62,488 bases of DNA from Zasmidium citrigriseum (lineage: Eukaryota > Ascomycota > Dothideomycetes > Mycosphaerellales > Mycosphaerellaceae). Position 1 is the stretch's first letter; the number at the start of each line of letters is the position of its first letter. The stretch is from contig NHNW01000097.1 of assembly GCA_002786025.1 (NCBI GenBank), positions 1 through 62,488 on the forward strand, written 5' to 3'. Under the pieces are notes generated by a model. That model had not been told where the DNA came from. It ran no database searches and worked only from the letters and a program-made list of their open reading frames with translations. Shown here piece after piece: positions 1 through 12,600 of the stretch. The position numbers and the translations under genes were made by a program.

Positions 1-2303
1 CTCTTATCCGTCTAGGCTCTCGTATACTCTACCTATATATACCGCGAGAGTCTTAGACGACTATTATTCGATAGCTACTCTTTAGTAAAGATAATCTAGT
101 ATAGTTAGTATAGACGTCTATAGGCAAGAGTATAAGTTTCTAGGTATACTCGATATTATACGATCGAACGAGTATTATTATACTTCCTTTAAATTAGATC
201 GGTAAAGAGTAGGAAGCGAGGATTAAAAGTATAGGTAGGCGGCCGCTATTACTCGCGTCTAATCGCCGGAAAGACTTGCTACTAGAAGACTAGAAGCATA
301 TACGCTAGGGCTAGTATAGTTATATTCTCCTTAGCCCCGAGATAGCGTCTTAGCCCTAGTTCCGTAGATTGTAGTTAGATAGTCGCTTTAGACGTAGGCT
401 AGGGCTAGTTATATACGATAAGCTATATCTAGTGTACTAGTAGGGCATAAAGTCTCCGTTTCGGCTAGAGTACGCTATACTAAAGGTATTCTAGACTATA
501 CTCTCGCGTAGAGTAAAGTTCTATAGGTATACTACTACTCTTAAGCCTTAGACGCTAGGGAAGTGTTATTAGGCTACTAGGTTTCGAGACGAGTATAAAC
601 TAGTAAAGGACCCGATTAATCGTCTAGAGATCGCTATACGTTATACTACGGCGCTAACTAGTATGCTAAACAACTACTAAGCCTTATTCTATCTAGTGGA
701 AGGGTTAGTCGATAGGGCGACGACTAAGCTACTAGAGAAGACCGTTATCTTTATTAATTCGAGGTCTAGTACGTATGCTACGGCGAACGCGTTACGAAAG
801 TTTATTTAGACGAAATAGCTAGGGAGGTTTACTACGTCTAAAATATATCGTATAGTCTAGACCTATTATAGTAGGACTCGACGTCGGACGTAGAGAGCCG
901 TTATACGGGAGTTTTAGAAGCTAGACTCCGCTATTCGCATTCTATTCGCTACGGAGGCGCTTAGTCTCGGGGTTAATCTACTAGATATTAAGCGTATTGT
1001 CTAGTTCCGTCTACCGACTTATACGACACTCCGTATAATTATATAACGGGTAGGTCGCGCTATACGGGACACGAAGACGTATAGCGAGGGAACGTTTACC
1101 GTTATACACGAGGCATAGTAGCTCGGTAATCGACCCGAGCTAGAGTAGGATACTAGACCTATAAGGCTTACTATATAGCGTATAGAAGCGCTAGACTTAA
1201 TCGCGTATAGTAATAGTAAAGGCGTCGACGAGGTAGAACTATTCAGTAAAGCTTAGACGCCTCCGTCGAAGAAGCGAAAGAAGCCGCTATCTAACGTAGA
1301 GCGTCGATAGCGTATAAATAGGGACTTATACGTATAGCTAAATCTTTCCGAGTCTAGTATAGATTATAGGCGGCGGACCTTATTAGCGTTTTTCGTAGAA
1401 GCGTCTAACGAGGTACGACTACTATACTATAATCTATATATATTAGCAATCGCCTTAACCGAGACCGCTATACGAATAGCCGTAAGTTTGCTATCGTCTA
1501 ACGCGGAAGGGCCGCTAGTCGACCTACGTATAGTAACTAGTTTAAAGAAACAATTACTAGTATAGGAAGCGTTAGAGGCGAGGCGTTTATATACCTATAC
1601 TATATTTCCGCTAGTGCCTAGTTGTCTAGTACTAAATCAAGTCCTAGTATAGCTTATAAAACGGTATAGTAGCTTAGATCGCCCCGTAAGTAGTCTCGCT
1701 ACGGTCGAGAGACTACTCGAAGGTAACTATATTGTTTTAGATAGGGAATATCTAAGAACGCTCTACTAGCGGCTAGGCGTATTCTAGATAGTAGTAGCCT
1801 CTAGGCTTCCGAAAAAGCGATCTAGTCCTAGTTAGACTCTAGCTAAGGTTAGAGACCCCCCTATATAGGCGTCGGGTATTATAGCCTCCTCGTCTAATGT
1901 AGCTACTACGTCTAACGCAGCCCGTTAGATGTTAATAGCCTCCCTAGATATACTAAAAGAGTCGTAGGCTCCTATATAGGATTCTAGTCCCGTACGGGGT
2001 ACTAATCTATTAGAGTCGGTTATAGTAGTACTAACTACGCCGTCTAGCTAGGCTAGCTCGAATAGTAGGCGGAAACGTAGGCGTCGTAGTCCTCTAAAAG
2101 AGATTTCGAATAACGCTAGAGTATAGGATAGGAGCCTAGTTAAGCGGGTACGGCGAATAGTAGAACGAACTCCTACTCCGCCCCTTCGAAGTCTAGATTC
2201 TAGTACTATTACTACGTCTAGTAGGCGTGTAATGCTATCGAGGAAACTACGCGAATAATAATAGTACGGCTACTATTTGTTATAACTAAAGAGCTAAGGT
2301 TAA
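1..2303 (+). pseudogene. RecQ-type DNA helicase, C-terminal part, RIP-inactivated
   Basis: The gene enters from the left edge, so only its later part is present. Reading frame 3 (codons starting at multiples of 3) and treating TAG/TAA as former Gln/Trp, residues around 920-1,020 read ILFATEALSLGVNLLDIKR, a textbook RecQ motif V region. About 1,044-1,070 follows QR-VGRAIRD, motif VI with its two arginines. The stretch before (about 780-920) resembles the rest of the helicase C-terminal lobe. After about 1,200 the frame continues into a long basic, Ser-rich tail without a recognised domain. In-frame stops number in the dozens, so it is dead. RecQ-like helicases are common in fungal subtelomeres (telomere-linked helicases); whether this copy is subtelomeric cannot be told here. 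The end point is the last in-frame stop I could follow and is approximate. Confidence 0.7.
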
Positions 2304-2559
2304 GCCTCCTTACCTAGTCTAGTTTAGCGTATCTTAGTTATCCTCCTATTATACGTGTTAACATTTACTACGCGTCTATACACGCTTACTTCTACTCGTC
2401 TACTCGCTATTCTACCGCCTATCCTCTATACTATATCTAATAGCGACTACTCTACTCGCTACTCTAAGGCCTCGCGCCGTAAATTGAATTAGGGTACTAG
2501 CGCCTTATACGCGGGTCGAAACTAGTATGGAAATTTCCTCTTAAAGCGTAAGAAGGTAG

Positions 2560-3990
2560 ACGCTATAGTATAGGAGATATAGAGGCTAGGTATAACATTT
2601 AAGGAGTTTATTATACGGTTTATATCTAAAGAGAGGGGTACTAACTAGGCGGTATAAGGGAAGACTACGCGCGAGCGAGCTTGGATTCTAGCGGAAATTC
2701 TAGAAGAAGAGGGCGTTATTCGTCGTCTTAGACCTATTATTACTAATAGTAAGTTATAGTAAGCGTACGAACCTACAATTAAACGCAAGCTTAAGGCTGT
2801 TAGGCGTATTAAGGTAAGGGTTAGGAATCTACTAGACTCGTAATACTAACGGACGTAGGAGTTCGGAAAATAGGACTCGACTAGATAGCCTAAGGACGTC
2901 TTCTATACCTAGTTATACTCGTAAATAGTCTAGGCGGCACCAACGCTCTATCGATTTCTCTCTAGGCTAATTTAGACGCGCTCTAACTCCCGTCTACGTC
3001 GCTAGACTATATTTCTAGTAGCCTACTTCGCTCGTATAACATCTGTCCGAACTAGCTACTAACTTAATCGTATAACGGCGATATATCTTTAGAGTTAGGG
3101 TATTAAGCGCCGTATTATCGCTACACTCGCTAGTATAGGAGTCTACTTATTCCCCTAGAGTATATACCGTTCGAATAAACGCCTTTACGCTCTAGCGAGC
3201 TAGAACCTACGTCTATTCGGACAAGATAAGAACTCGCATTTCTGTTTCGACAATCTAAACTATATAGAGCGAGTACATAAAACGGGGTTCGCTAGTTAAC
3301 CTAAATAGGCACACGTTACGTCTAGTAAAGCATTTAAGTCGATTAAGGTACTATACGGAGGGTTAACGGTCGATATGTTATATAAAGAGGTACTACTACG
3401 GCTATATAACGTATTTAGTATACTAGGCAACACGTATACGCTAATATAAGTCCGGATATCTAAGGGTATTATTACCTCCTATCTTACTAGACTATACGGT
3501 ACTAACCTTAGATAGGCCTTTAGCGAGGATCGGTAGGACACGGACCTTAAATAGTCGTATATACTAGACTTCCCCGTTATACTAAACATCGATCGTCTCG
3601 AACCCTAGAAGACGATCTATACGACGCTATAGCTTATATTAGAGAATAAAGGGACTACCGAAGGTATAGGAAACGTTATAGAAGACATTCTAGAGTATTA
3701 GTTTAATCTACGAACGCTCTACGAAGAGGCTATTACGAGTAGAACGTCTAGTATAGAACTACTCGCGTTAGACGCTCTAGATACGATTATAGGAGATAGT
3801 ATTTATTATACTCGCCGCTACCCCCGTTTTGAGTTTCCGAATAGCCTACCTATACACGACCCTACTAGGTTTATACGACTCGTATATAGCGACAATAAGA
3901 TACTTACGAACTTACGAATATAAAAGAAGGAATCCGAGGAGAATAATAGCCTATTCGATAAGGCTAGATAGGTCTTACCTATACTAGCTA
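2560..3990 (+). pseudogene. DUF6589-type protein, 5' part, interrupted by giant transposon
   Basis: Frame-tolerant translation gives a protein-like sequence starting around FKEFIIRFISKERG, then an RTSYQLNRITAIYLQSQGI-like segment, then FCFDNLNYIERVHKTGF and, shortly after, AHVTSSKAFK. This order (a segment near ITAIYL on a repeated fungal surface protein, then a DN-x-x-x-x-E-x-V motif followed by a T/S-rich VT-S-x-AF) matches the DUF6589 family of fungal proteins as I know it; its function is not known. The frame runs up to VLPILA at about 3,988 and stops at the insertion point of the 21-kb element. It resumes at 25,441 in the same frame. The start codon is not identifiable because of RIP damage, so the 5' end is approximate. 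This host gene has fewer surviving CA/TG than the element inside it. Confidence 0.6.
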
Positions 3991-4019
3991 CGTCTGGAAA
4001 ACTAAAAGTATAAGCAGCG
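3991..4019 (+). repeat. Left terminal inverted repeat of giant element
   Basis: Begins CGTCTGGAAAACTAAA and ends TAAGCAGCG. It matches the reverse complement of 25,410-25,438 at 24 of 29 positions; the mismatches are position 6 (G/A, RIP type) and positions 17-20. TA precedes it. Confidence 0.88.
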
Positions 4020-4088
4020 CGAGTAGCGCGAGTAGTACGAGTAGAGTTAAGTATTAGTAAGCTGCTTGTACTACTCGCGCTACTCGCG
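4018..4088. repeat. Subterminal hairpin, left end
   Basis: A perfect 21-bp inverted repeat: 4,018-4,038 (two GCGAGTA units, ending AGTAGTAC) and its exact reverse complement at 4,068-4,088, with a 29-nt loop. Survival of a perfect 21-bp match in RIP-mutated DNA is notable, although the motif lacks CA/TG and so offers no RIP targets. It is a likely transposase-binding or end-structure site by analogy with other TIR elements. Confidence 0.8.
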
Positions 4089-4216
4089 GATAAGTAGTAG
4101 ACAGTCGCGTAGCCTCGCGCCTTCGGAGCTATATTACACGAATAATATTATTACAAGGCAACCCGAGAGGCAAAAAAAAAAGGTGTCGACATTAGCGTCG
4201 CCGTTTAGGCTAGACG

Positions 4217-4513
4217 TTATAACGTACCTCGTAGCGCTAACCTAACCACCCCGTAGGGTGTGTTAGTGTCGACGAGCGAGGCCGCTAGTACGTCCGATTA
4301 GAGGGTTACTCGATTGTTTATATATATAGAGGTCTATAGAAGTAGTAAGAAGGACAAAATAAGTAGTAAAAAGAGAGTAATATCGGACACTACCTCGTAG
4401 GCCGGGACATTATATCGTACCTCGTAGCGCTAACTTAACTACCCCGTAGGGTATGTTAGTATCGACGAGCGAGAGCGCCTCCTATTAGTAGATAGTTACT
4501 CGACTGCTTGTGT
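4217..4513 (+). repeat. Pair of ~104-bp direct repeats near the left end
   Basis: Copies at about 4,217-4,320 and 4,410-4,513, offset 193 bp. Both contain GTACCTCGTAGCGCTAAC, then ACCCCGTAGGGT, then GTTAGT-TCGACGAGCGAG and a GTTACTCGA block. The core ACCCCGTAGGGTGT recurs once more at about 5,146. Differences are mostly C/T or G/A. I cannot tell whether these are remnants of a smaller element or regulatory repeats of the giant one. Confidence 0.7.
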
Positions 4514-5680
4514 ATATAGCTATTAGTATCGGATTTTCAAAGGGCTACCGTTTCGTCGAAGGCTAGCTAACGAACAAAACAAACGATCGGGGACATAACG
4601 TTATAGTTCGATTAGATATTAATCGTTAGACACCCTAGCCTTGCCGTAATAAGTAGGCTATTAATTCGTTAAAAAGAAAGTCCCTTAACGCTACTAAAAG
4701 AGATTAGTTTACTTAAGTAGCACTTTAGCTAAGTAGTCTAAAAAAAATGCTGTTAATTAGACATAAGTAGGCTACTGTCCGTACTATATCGCATCGATAA
4801 CGGTATAGACAGCCTAGTAATCGCGGGCTATTACAATCCGGTAGAATAGACTTACGCTATAGTGTAGGCCCGGACGCCGTATAGCCTATTTTAAAAGCAC
4901 GTGTCTATACTATTAGATTGTAATTAACCGCGACGACTAGGCTGTCTACGCCGTTATCGATGTAATAAAGTACTAGCGGTAGCCTACCTACACCTAATTA
5001 GAGGGCGATGTGTTTAAATCGATTTTATACTATAATTAGTAGCTACTCTGTTACAAAAAGAAGTCCTTCTATAGTGCAAAAGTGCAAAAAAAGCGAGGTA
5101 GACTAGGTCGAAGAAGCGTATATTAAAGGACGTAGCGGGCCTATCTACCCCGTAGGGTGTAACTATATTATAGCTACGCCTATTTAACGCTACTCTATCG
5201 CCTATTTAGCGTGTTATAATTAGTAAAAGGGAGGGCGATATACTTGTTTATAGAGGTGCAATAGAGTATCCGTTAAGGCAAAATAATAGAGGTATAGGGG
5301 AGTGCAAAATTAAAGGCGTACAACGATCGTTTATAGTATCGTTTACAGCCTCGTTAATATCTCTCTTAACGGAGCAAAAAGAGAAAGCCTAGACCTCCTA
5401 TAGCGCCGATACTCGAGCTTATACCTCCTTTTCCCCTATACTAGAATCGTTACATTAGGGCGGTTCGGCTATACGCCTTTGCCCTATATACTATTCGACC
5501 TGTATAGGGTAGTAATCCTCCTAATTAGTTAATGTAGATTTCGCCTTGTATAAATAATATACTTAAGAGCGTCTGTCGCCCTTTCCTCTTTATCTAATTT
5601 AGCACTAATACCGTAAGCTTAATACGTAACGCAACGTACCCGTATAGACACCCGTCGCTCGGCAATCTCTAATACTACGC
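4514..5680. other. No gene recognised (left subterminal region)
   Basis: A stretch between the direct repeats and the first possible cargo gene. It has several short A runs and internal repetition (for example the GTAGACAGCCTAGTAATCG area near 4,800 and a reverse-complement-like counterpart near 4,935). No frame-tolerant protein was found on either strand. Confidence 0.5.
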
Positions 5681-5689
5681 GATCTCTAC

Positions 5690-6060
5690 TACCGGCTGCT
5701 CGTCTGTCCGCCGTCGCCGCTATAAAGGTTACGCTTCTTAGTAGCTAACTTCTTCTTAGGTACTTACTTCTTCTACACCTTAGCTATTAACTTAATCGCT
5801 AGCGGCTTGTAGGGGGGTAGTAGTCTTAGTAGTTGTCTTCTTGCTAGCAGCTATAGTACGAGCGAGGCTGTTGCTACTAGTAGTAGTTAATAGACTATAA
5901 GGCCGTCGCCGAGTGGAAGTAGAACTTGCTAAACGGCTGCGACGATATCTATGGTATCTATTACGTCTAGTTCGAGTCTACTTGCTCTAAGTACAAGTAC
6001 CTAGGCGAGGACTATCTACGTAGCGAGCTCGTAGCTATAACTAGACCGCCTATAGGTTAT
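5690..6060 (+). pseudogene. Unrecognised cargo gene remnant
   Basis: A plus-strand frame reads protein-like after a basic, low-complexity start: AEWK, LLNGCDDIYGIYYV, FESTCSKYKYLGEDYLRSEL, with a single TAG at an expected Gln/Trp position between the second and third blocks. It ends close to the CG-rich cluster at 6,074. I do not recognise the family. Two cysteines are visible but no clear zinc-binding pattern. Confidence 0.35.
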
Positions 6061-6073
6061 ATAGTAGCAGGTC

Positions 6074-6124
6074 GATCCGCGATCCGCGATAGTCGCATCG
6101 TCGCGGATCGCGAGTCGCGGATCG
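6074..6124. repeat. CG-rich boundary cluster 1
   Basis: Two GATCCGCGA-type units on the left face CGCGGATC units on the right around AGTCGCATCGT, giving an imperfect palindrome of about 50 bp. It lies between the first cargo remnant and the transposase remnant. Confidence 0.75.
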
Positions 6125-6149
6125 GCCGTATCTACCTGTTCCTCTTGCG

Positions 6150-9100
6150 CTTATATAATTCTACATTCCGAATGTCGTCTTCTTCCTATAATAGATTCTA
6201 TAGTTAATTGTACGTCTCGAAGTCTACGGTGTTATTAATAAACTTGTCGCTATTTAGCTCGCCTTCGTCTACTAGTACTATATAGATACTATATCGAACG
6301 TATACAAGTTTATATATTCGCCGGCCTTGGAGTTTTCCTCTCGCTAGCGCAAATAGTATACGTCGTATAGCCGTTATACTATAGATCGGATCGGCCTTAC
6401 CGTCCTTAGTTTTTAGTTAGTATAGTTCGACGAAAACACCCGGATATATAGGTCTCGGTTAGCGCTTTAGAAATGTATATAGCACGTCCTTGTCTCTACC
6501 TTCGTCCGCTACTTCGGGTAGGTTATCCTCGACCGTTATTGCTATCTTTATATGTACCGGTAACATACCGTCGAATACTATACCCTCCGGCGTCGTATCG
6601 GTAGAGTTCGTATACTCGTAGACCTAGACCTAGTCGTATCGCTTGTTGCCTTCGATATCTTGCTATCGTAGGCTATATCGGACTATGTCTTATTTAGTCG
6701 CCTTAGGATCGGACCGTAACTTCCCCGTCCTCTTCTAATATCGTATAGAAGTATAAAATTAAACCTGTAGATCTAGTACCTACTCGTCGTTCTATACAAT
6801 CGAATCTAGGTCCGTCGGATAAGTGCCGGTGTCTGTCTTCGCGTATCGGGGCCTATTATCAATAACGAATGTAGCTACTACGCTACGGAAGTGTTTACCT
6901 AGAGGGCTACCGAGAATATCCTCTATCTCCGCTATAGTTCGCTAAAGGTCGACCTTACGATACTTACTATTATCTAGTCTCGCTCGAGGACAATCGAAGA
7001 ACTCTAGTATATTAATAGCCGTAGTTATCTTATTAGGTATATCCTATATTAGCATTTCCTTACCCGTAGTTAGAGCTTAGAAATAGTAACCTTTATCTAG
7101 TCTGGCTCGTATATTTAACCGACGTATGTTGCAGTCTATTACTTAGTCCTCCTATCCGTGTTTCTTGTTTATAAGTTTAAATAGATCTTTAATAGAGTTA
7201 ATATAGTTGTGCTCGAATAGGCTAGTGTCCGTTCCGGTCGTAGCGCCGAAACGCTCTATTATTTTAGGGTAGTATATTATCGCGTAGAACTTTAGAAAGT
7301 TGAAGTAATACGTGCCGTCTTTGTCTTTAGGTCGAAACTTAGCGAATACATCCTTAAAGTAGTTTATCCGGTATAGAGCTATCTTTATATATCGTAAAGT
7401 GTCGTCGTCGTAGCTATAGTACATCGCAAGTAATATGAAATCGACGAGCGAGCGCATGAATTAGATTGCGTCCGTTTAGCCTACCTTAGTAAGTAGGGGG
7501 GCGAAAACGGGTATTATCTGTCGGAGTAGACTCTTCTACTCTTTGCCGGTCTACTAAGTTATAACTAAGAACTGTTTAAATACCTTAATGTTAGGGTAAG
7601 TCGGCATCGTAGCGAAACGTTAGTTAATAATGTCGTTAACTATATTAGGGGGTATACGATTGCTACCTTTCTTTAGTACCTTGTCGGGGTTTGCCTAGAG
7701 CTATCGTTTAACCCGCCGTAACTTAGATACTAGTATAAGTTCGCGGAGCATAGTAACGATCTACGTCTTCGTGTGCATTAATACACCCTTTAGTAGCTAG
7801 TATAGGATATTAGGGACTAGCGATTTGTAGATATTTACTCGCGGGAATAAAGTAGTCTATAGCTCTATGTCGTAGACTTCCTATATCTTAGTCTCTAGGT
7901 CTGCCTCTCGCGCCAGCATGCACGTACTCGACTATTAGCGCTTTATCTAGGCGTCTATCGATTTAGTAGATCGCTATAGTGCTACTACGTCGAGATCTTA
8001 ACGTTAGTTCGGATGGATTTAGCATAGAGGGTAGTAATGTAAGGCTTTTACCCTGGCTATCTTAACTTGTTCCTCGTAGTCGATCGAGAGCGTAGCTATA
8101 ATTGGAAAGTATCGCTATGTAAGTCTATCCGCGTATAGAATGTCGATTCCATCGCTAGTACTATATCGGCGGATCGGCTCGAATATCGTCCTTATATAGT
8201 CGTATAGTAGCTATGTCCTCGTCTTAACCTCGCCGTCTTTAACAACGGGTAGCTAGGCTACTAGCAAATTTACTAGACGGGTATTAGTATAGCGGACGTA
8301 CTCGGGTAGGTTACTAATCGTTATATATACCGGGTATAATATAAGGTCGCCCTAATGATTCGTAACCTAAGTCTTGTCGCTAGCGACTATAATTAGCACG
8401 ATTGTCGCCCCGTTAATGCCTAGTTTAGCCTGTGCCTTCTACTACTATTTACTAGACGCTATCTCGCCGTATATGCGGTAGCTAGTCTCTCTTAACACTA
8501 TCTTGTAAGGGGCGTATATTAGTTCGTTCTTAAAGCTAGTATGTCTAAGGAGGAACCGTACAATTGCGAGAGGATATCGGTATCGAATAGGGAACTTAGT
8601 AGTAGCCGAACTAGTCCTAGACGTCGATACTATTATATTACCTTTGTGCTATTTGCCCGCTGCTATAGCTAATAGACTTCCCATCCTTTCTATCCGCTCT
8701 TTTAGGTCGACTAGATTGCGCTAGCTTAAGCGTTAATATAGTAGATACAATCGCCTATCGTATAATAGACGTATAATCGCCCTAGCCGATATACGCTCTT
8801 AGACGAGCCAATTCGCGAATGCTACATTAAAGTCGGATTGGAATATATCGGCTAGTGTTAGCTCGTGTTCCTACCGAGGACTTCTCTTTATTAGGATTGC
8901 TAATGCCGCTCGAGGATATGTACAACTTACATTAGTAGCGGTGTCCCCGCTCTTATAGATATTGTCTCCTTAAATGTATATATGTTATAGTTACTAGGCT
9001 TACTCGTCGCCGAAAAGCGCCCTCTAGATAACCTAATAGAGACTACCGTCTTTGTGCTAGCCGCTCCTTTATCGTCCTCCTTATAATCTAGTACGGCTAA

Positions 9101-9440
9101 GTCTTAATCGTATACTACGTCCTCTATATGTTAGCCGAGCAACTCCGCGTGTATAATCGTAGTAATAAGCTCCTCTTCTACTAGCCCGATATCTTTATTA
9201 TTAGTTTAGGCACTCGATTCGTCGAAAATAACCTAGGCTAGCGGAGGGCTATAGTCTAGAGCCTCGCGGATAATATCGTTATTAGTCTTGGTAGGGCGCT
9301 ATCGACGATATCTCTTCTTCGCTCTACGTAGGGCGCAGTTGTATTTCTTAAATACTCCGCACGTCTGTATATACCGTTAGCGCCCTTCTATACGACGAAA
9401 TATCTTATTATAGCCGACATACACCGTTAGAGGTAATAGT
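6150..9440 (-). pseudogene. Plavaka/KDZ-like transposase, RIP-inactivated
   Basis: On the minus strand an open stretch at 7,457-7,152 encodes MRSLVDFILLAMYYS, KDVFAKFRPKDKDGTYYF, LKFYAIIYYPKIIERFG and FEHNYINSIKDLFKL-NKKHG. Undoing the obvious Tyr-for-His changes, this has the F-K-H-x-x-x-HYP-x-x-I-x-x-(F/Y)G...T-x-x-x-E-x-x-H order that I know from Plavaka-type transposases of fungi. Upstream in the same frame are KEQKSLLRQIIPVFAPLLT and IPPNIVNDIIN. The presumed N terminus (about 9,440-9,290) reads GYNKIFRRIEG, then CGVFKKYNCALRRAKKRYRR, compatible with the zinc-finger start of these proteins. The remnant spans about 3.3 kb with many stops. It would have catalysed cut-and-paste movement of the 21-kb element. 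Placement in Plavaka rather than another CMC/KDZ branch is tentative. Confidence 0.6.
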
Positions 9441-9517
9441 ATTACTATCGTTTAGGGTGCCGTAGTATATACAATAGGATAATAATAACAATAATCCGGG
9501 AATCGGGCGTATAGTTT

Positions 9518-9670
9518 AGCGTACGCGAAACGCGAACTCCGCGCGTCGCGTATCGCGCCTCGAGCGGATAGTCCTAGCTATTGTTAATAACATAGCTTGC
9601 TTGTAATATTATATATCGTCGGCGATCCGCGGACTCTAGCGCGAGTATCGCGGTCCGCGGTACGCGATAG
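9518..9670. repeat. CG-rich boundary cluster 2
   Basis: Two sub-blocks (about 9,521-9,575, ACGCGAAACGCGAACTCCGCG-type; and about 9,620-9,670 with GATCCGCGGA and CGCGGTCCGCGG) between the transposase and the first SNF2-like remnant, near the presumed 5' side of the transposase gene. Confidence 0.75.
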
Positions 9671-9699
9671 TGCTACAAATTAAGTAGATAGATAATTAG

Positions 9700-12600
9700 A
9701 ACACAGAACTAAGTAACTCTATAGAAGACTCTTACTTATTTGTATTATCTTTATAGCTACTATCTACGACCTCTCTTTAATCCGTTACATCTATAGGCTC
9801 GCCCTTAAGTATCTTCGTTACTATTAATATGTCGTTGTCTTCTAAAGCTAGTATCGCGCTAATCTAAAACTAATCCGCTATACCTATTAGCCTAAAACTC
9901 TTAGTAGTCCTAGTAGGTTATAATGGATAATTGTATTACAACTGCTTGTATAAGCTAATCTTATCCTCCTTCTTCTCTACTCGATCGAGTAGTACAAGGA
10001 CATCCGCGGGCGGGAAGAAGTCGCTTAATTAGAGGACTTCTACTATAGCAATTATAAGGAACGGCTCGTTAGAGTAGCCCTTCGTGTCTAGGCAACTTAT
10101 ATTAAAGAGGCGGATAGTTCTCTAACGTAACTTTCTCGATTTACCCTTAACAAGTACCGCGATACTCGATCTCGTAATTGTAAGATCCGCGAGATACTTC
10201 GCGTTTACTACATAGCTAAACACGTTCGTAAGTATAATAGCGTTAAACTCGTTATTAGCGACAAAGACGATCTTCTTTTAATGTCTAAGGGCGTTTCGTT
10301 AGGAGCGGACTCGTTAGTAGAAGTCGAACACTATGTATGCTATATTACTTTACTATACTAATAGTAGAACTTCGCTTCGGAAGACACTATTACGAGCTAT
10401 TAAGGGTTTAACCCTATATAATTCGTAAATGCCGAGCTCGTTGTCGAGTTATACATTATCTATCCGCTATGCCTTAAGTTCTAGCTATAGTTAAGCGACA
10501 TTCTACTTGCGTACTAAGTCCTAAGGATGGAGTCGTTCTTCGCTAGTAGTATCCCGGATCTAGGACCGTCTAGCTACGTCGCTAATAGAGCGGCGGATGT
10601 GGACATTTAAATCGAAATAGGAGTTAACTAGGAACTTAACGCTCGTCTTGTCCTACTACGTGCCGAGCGGATCCTATAAATCGGTCGCTAACGTACGGAT
10701 AAGGAAGGTTTATAGCCGCTAAGTAATACTATCGATAGCTTCTTACACTTCTATTATCGCTCTTACTATATCTAGCGCCTAATCGCGCAATCGCGACGTA
10801 AACTATACGAGCTACGCTATTATCCGGACTATGTTGTCGTAGCTTATTTTACTAAGCTATTACTTCGTCGCCTATAGTAGGTTAGGCTTATACGCGATCT
10901 CTATACTAGAAGGCTTATCTTTAAAGATGTAGTATAATACTACGTCTAGGTTAGTTTCGGGTTCGAATACTTTAGCGTACTAGTAAACTAATGCTATCCT
11001 CGTATAGTATACGTCTCTCGGGTCGGCTATAGGCGTCGTGCCGCTATAGAATATCTATACATATCCTAGAAGGTTGCCTACGACTAGCTATATAAGACTT
11101 CGATGTTAGCGTATAGTATCGAAACTATCGACGAAGTAGAGCCCCTAGAATAATCTTAGTTACGCCCTAGTCGACGCCTTCGTCTACGCCTTTAGGGAAT
11201 AATTATAGAATGCGATCTACTCGGAGGCCTAGTCGTGTCCAACGATAATAATAATGTTGTCGAGCTATACTATCGTATCTATGTCTCCGTCGTAGTATAA
11301 GATACCCTAAATCGACCCTCTAACGCCCTAGCCTTCTACTCGCCGTGCATTTAGTCTATCCTTTATAGCCTCCGTTAAGTGTTCTAGTAGGATGTCGTCG
11401 TCGATATAATAGACACCTTTCCGACGCTATTAGTCGCTATCGAGGTGCGAGTCGATAGGACCTTTATCTACTACTATAACGATAAGCGATTTGTCTATAA
11501 TAGTCTTCTTAATCGCTCTATACTATCTTGTAGTCGTATTCGGCGGGACAATTATTAGAGTCGCTCCTATGCGTACGACTAGTAAACCTTTAACGAGTAT
11601 ACTAACGTCTAAATCCGTAGTAGCATCGGTTCGTAGTTCGCGTTTCGCGGTACTCGATATGTCGCGGCCGAGGCACCTATACTTTTAACGGTTCTTCCGT
11701 ATAATGTCGATAACGGCGATGTCTACGTATGTCCGATCGATCCTATAATCCATCGTATTTATAGCTAGCTCTTCGCCGTTCGCGAGCCGACTCGAGATCT
11801 ATATAGTAACATACATTTTAAAAGTATATATTCCTCTTTAATCTAACTAGCCTAGGGGACGTACTTTCGACAACGGATGCGAGTCGTCTAGATCGAAACT
11901 AAAGAAAGGGTAGGTCTACTCTCTCTAGAACGTAGGCTTAAACTAATAGAAAGGTATAGCTAGTAAGGTAATAATTTAAGCATCTAAATCGTAACTCGCA
12001 TTCGTAGCGAGTTACTCGATGCTAAAAATATTAGTCGTTTCGACACCGAGGCTACTAGAGAGCTAGTCGATAGGTACAGGATTAGTATCTAGCGGTATCT
12101 CTTTTGTGCCGAATGTAGGCATTTAGCGAACTACTACCTCCGGCCGCTTACTTTTATCGGCTACGAGTAGGTATCTTAGATACTAAGGGGACTCGTAATA
12201 CACTAGGCTATACGTAAGTTACGTCGTAGCTCTATAGAAAGTCGGAGCTAATGTGCGTATAGAATGCTAAGAAGTCTAATGTCCCTCGAAGTACTTCTCG
12301 CCTATTATACGTTTAGTCCGCTAGCTACTCGATAGACGACCCTAGTCCGCATTCGTCTACCTCGGTAGTAGAGCCTAGGTGCTCTAGGGAGATATATGTC
12401 CTCGCTCCTTTACGAAAACATCGTTCTATACTCGCTATGCATCTAGTAAATCTTAGAGCTTATTAATGTCGCTATCCTTTACTACGAATGCTAACAAGTT
12501 GCCGCGAGACTTGTCTATATTAGTAATGTCGCGGAGGTCGTTTATTATAGCGTCGATAGAGCCGCCTCTCTTAACCGGATTCGTTATACCTTCGCCGTCG

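Noticed and set aside
4018..4088. CRISPR-like array of GCGAGTA units
   Set aside because: Units are contiguous, without unique spacers, and the genome is fungal; they are subterminal transposon repeats.
11491..11688. Short plus-strand ORF opposite SNF2-like paralog 1
   Set aside because: The minus-strand reading shows the conserved motif Ia region here; the plus-strand ORF is its shadow.
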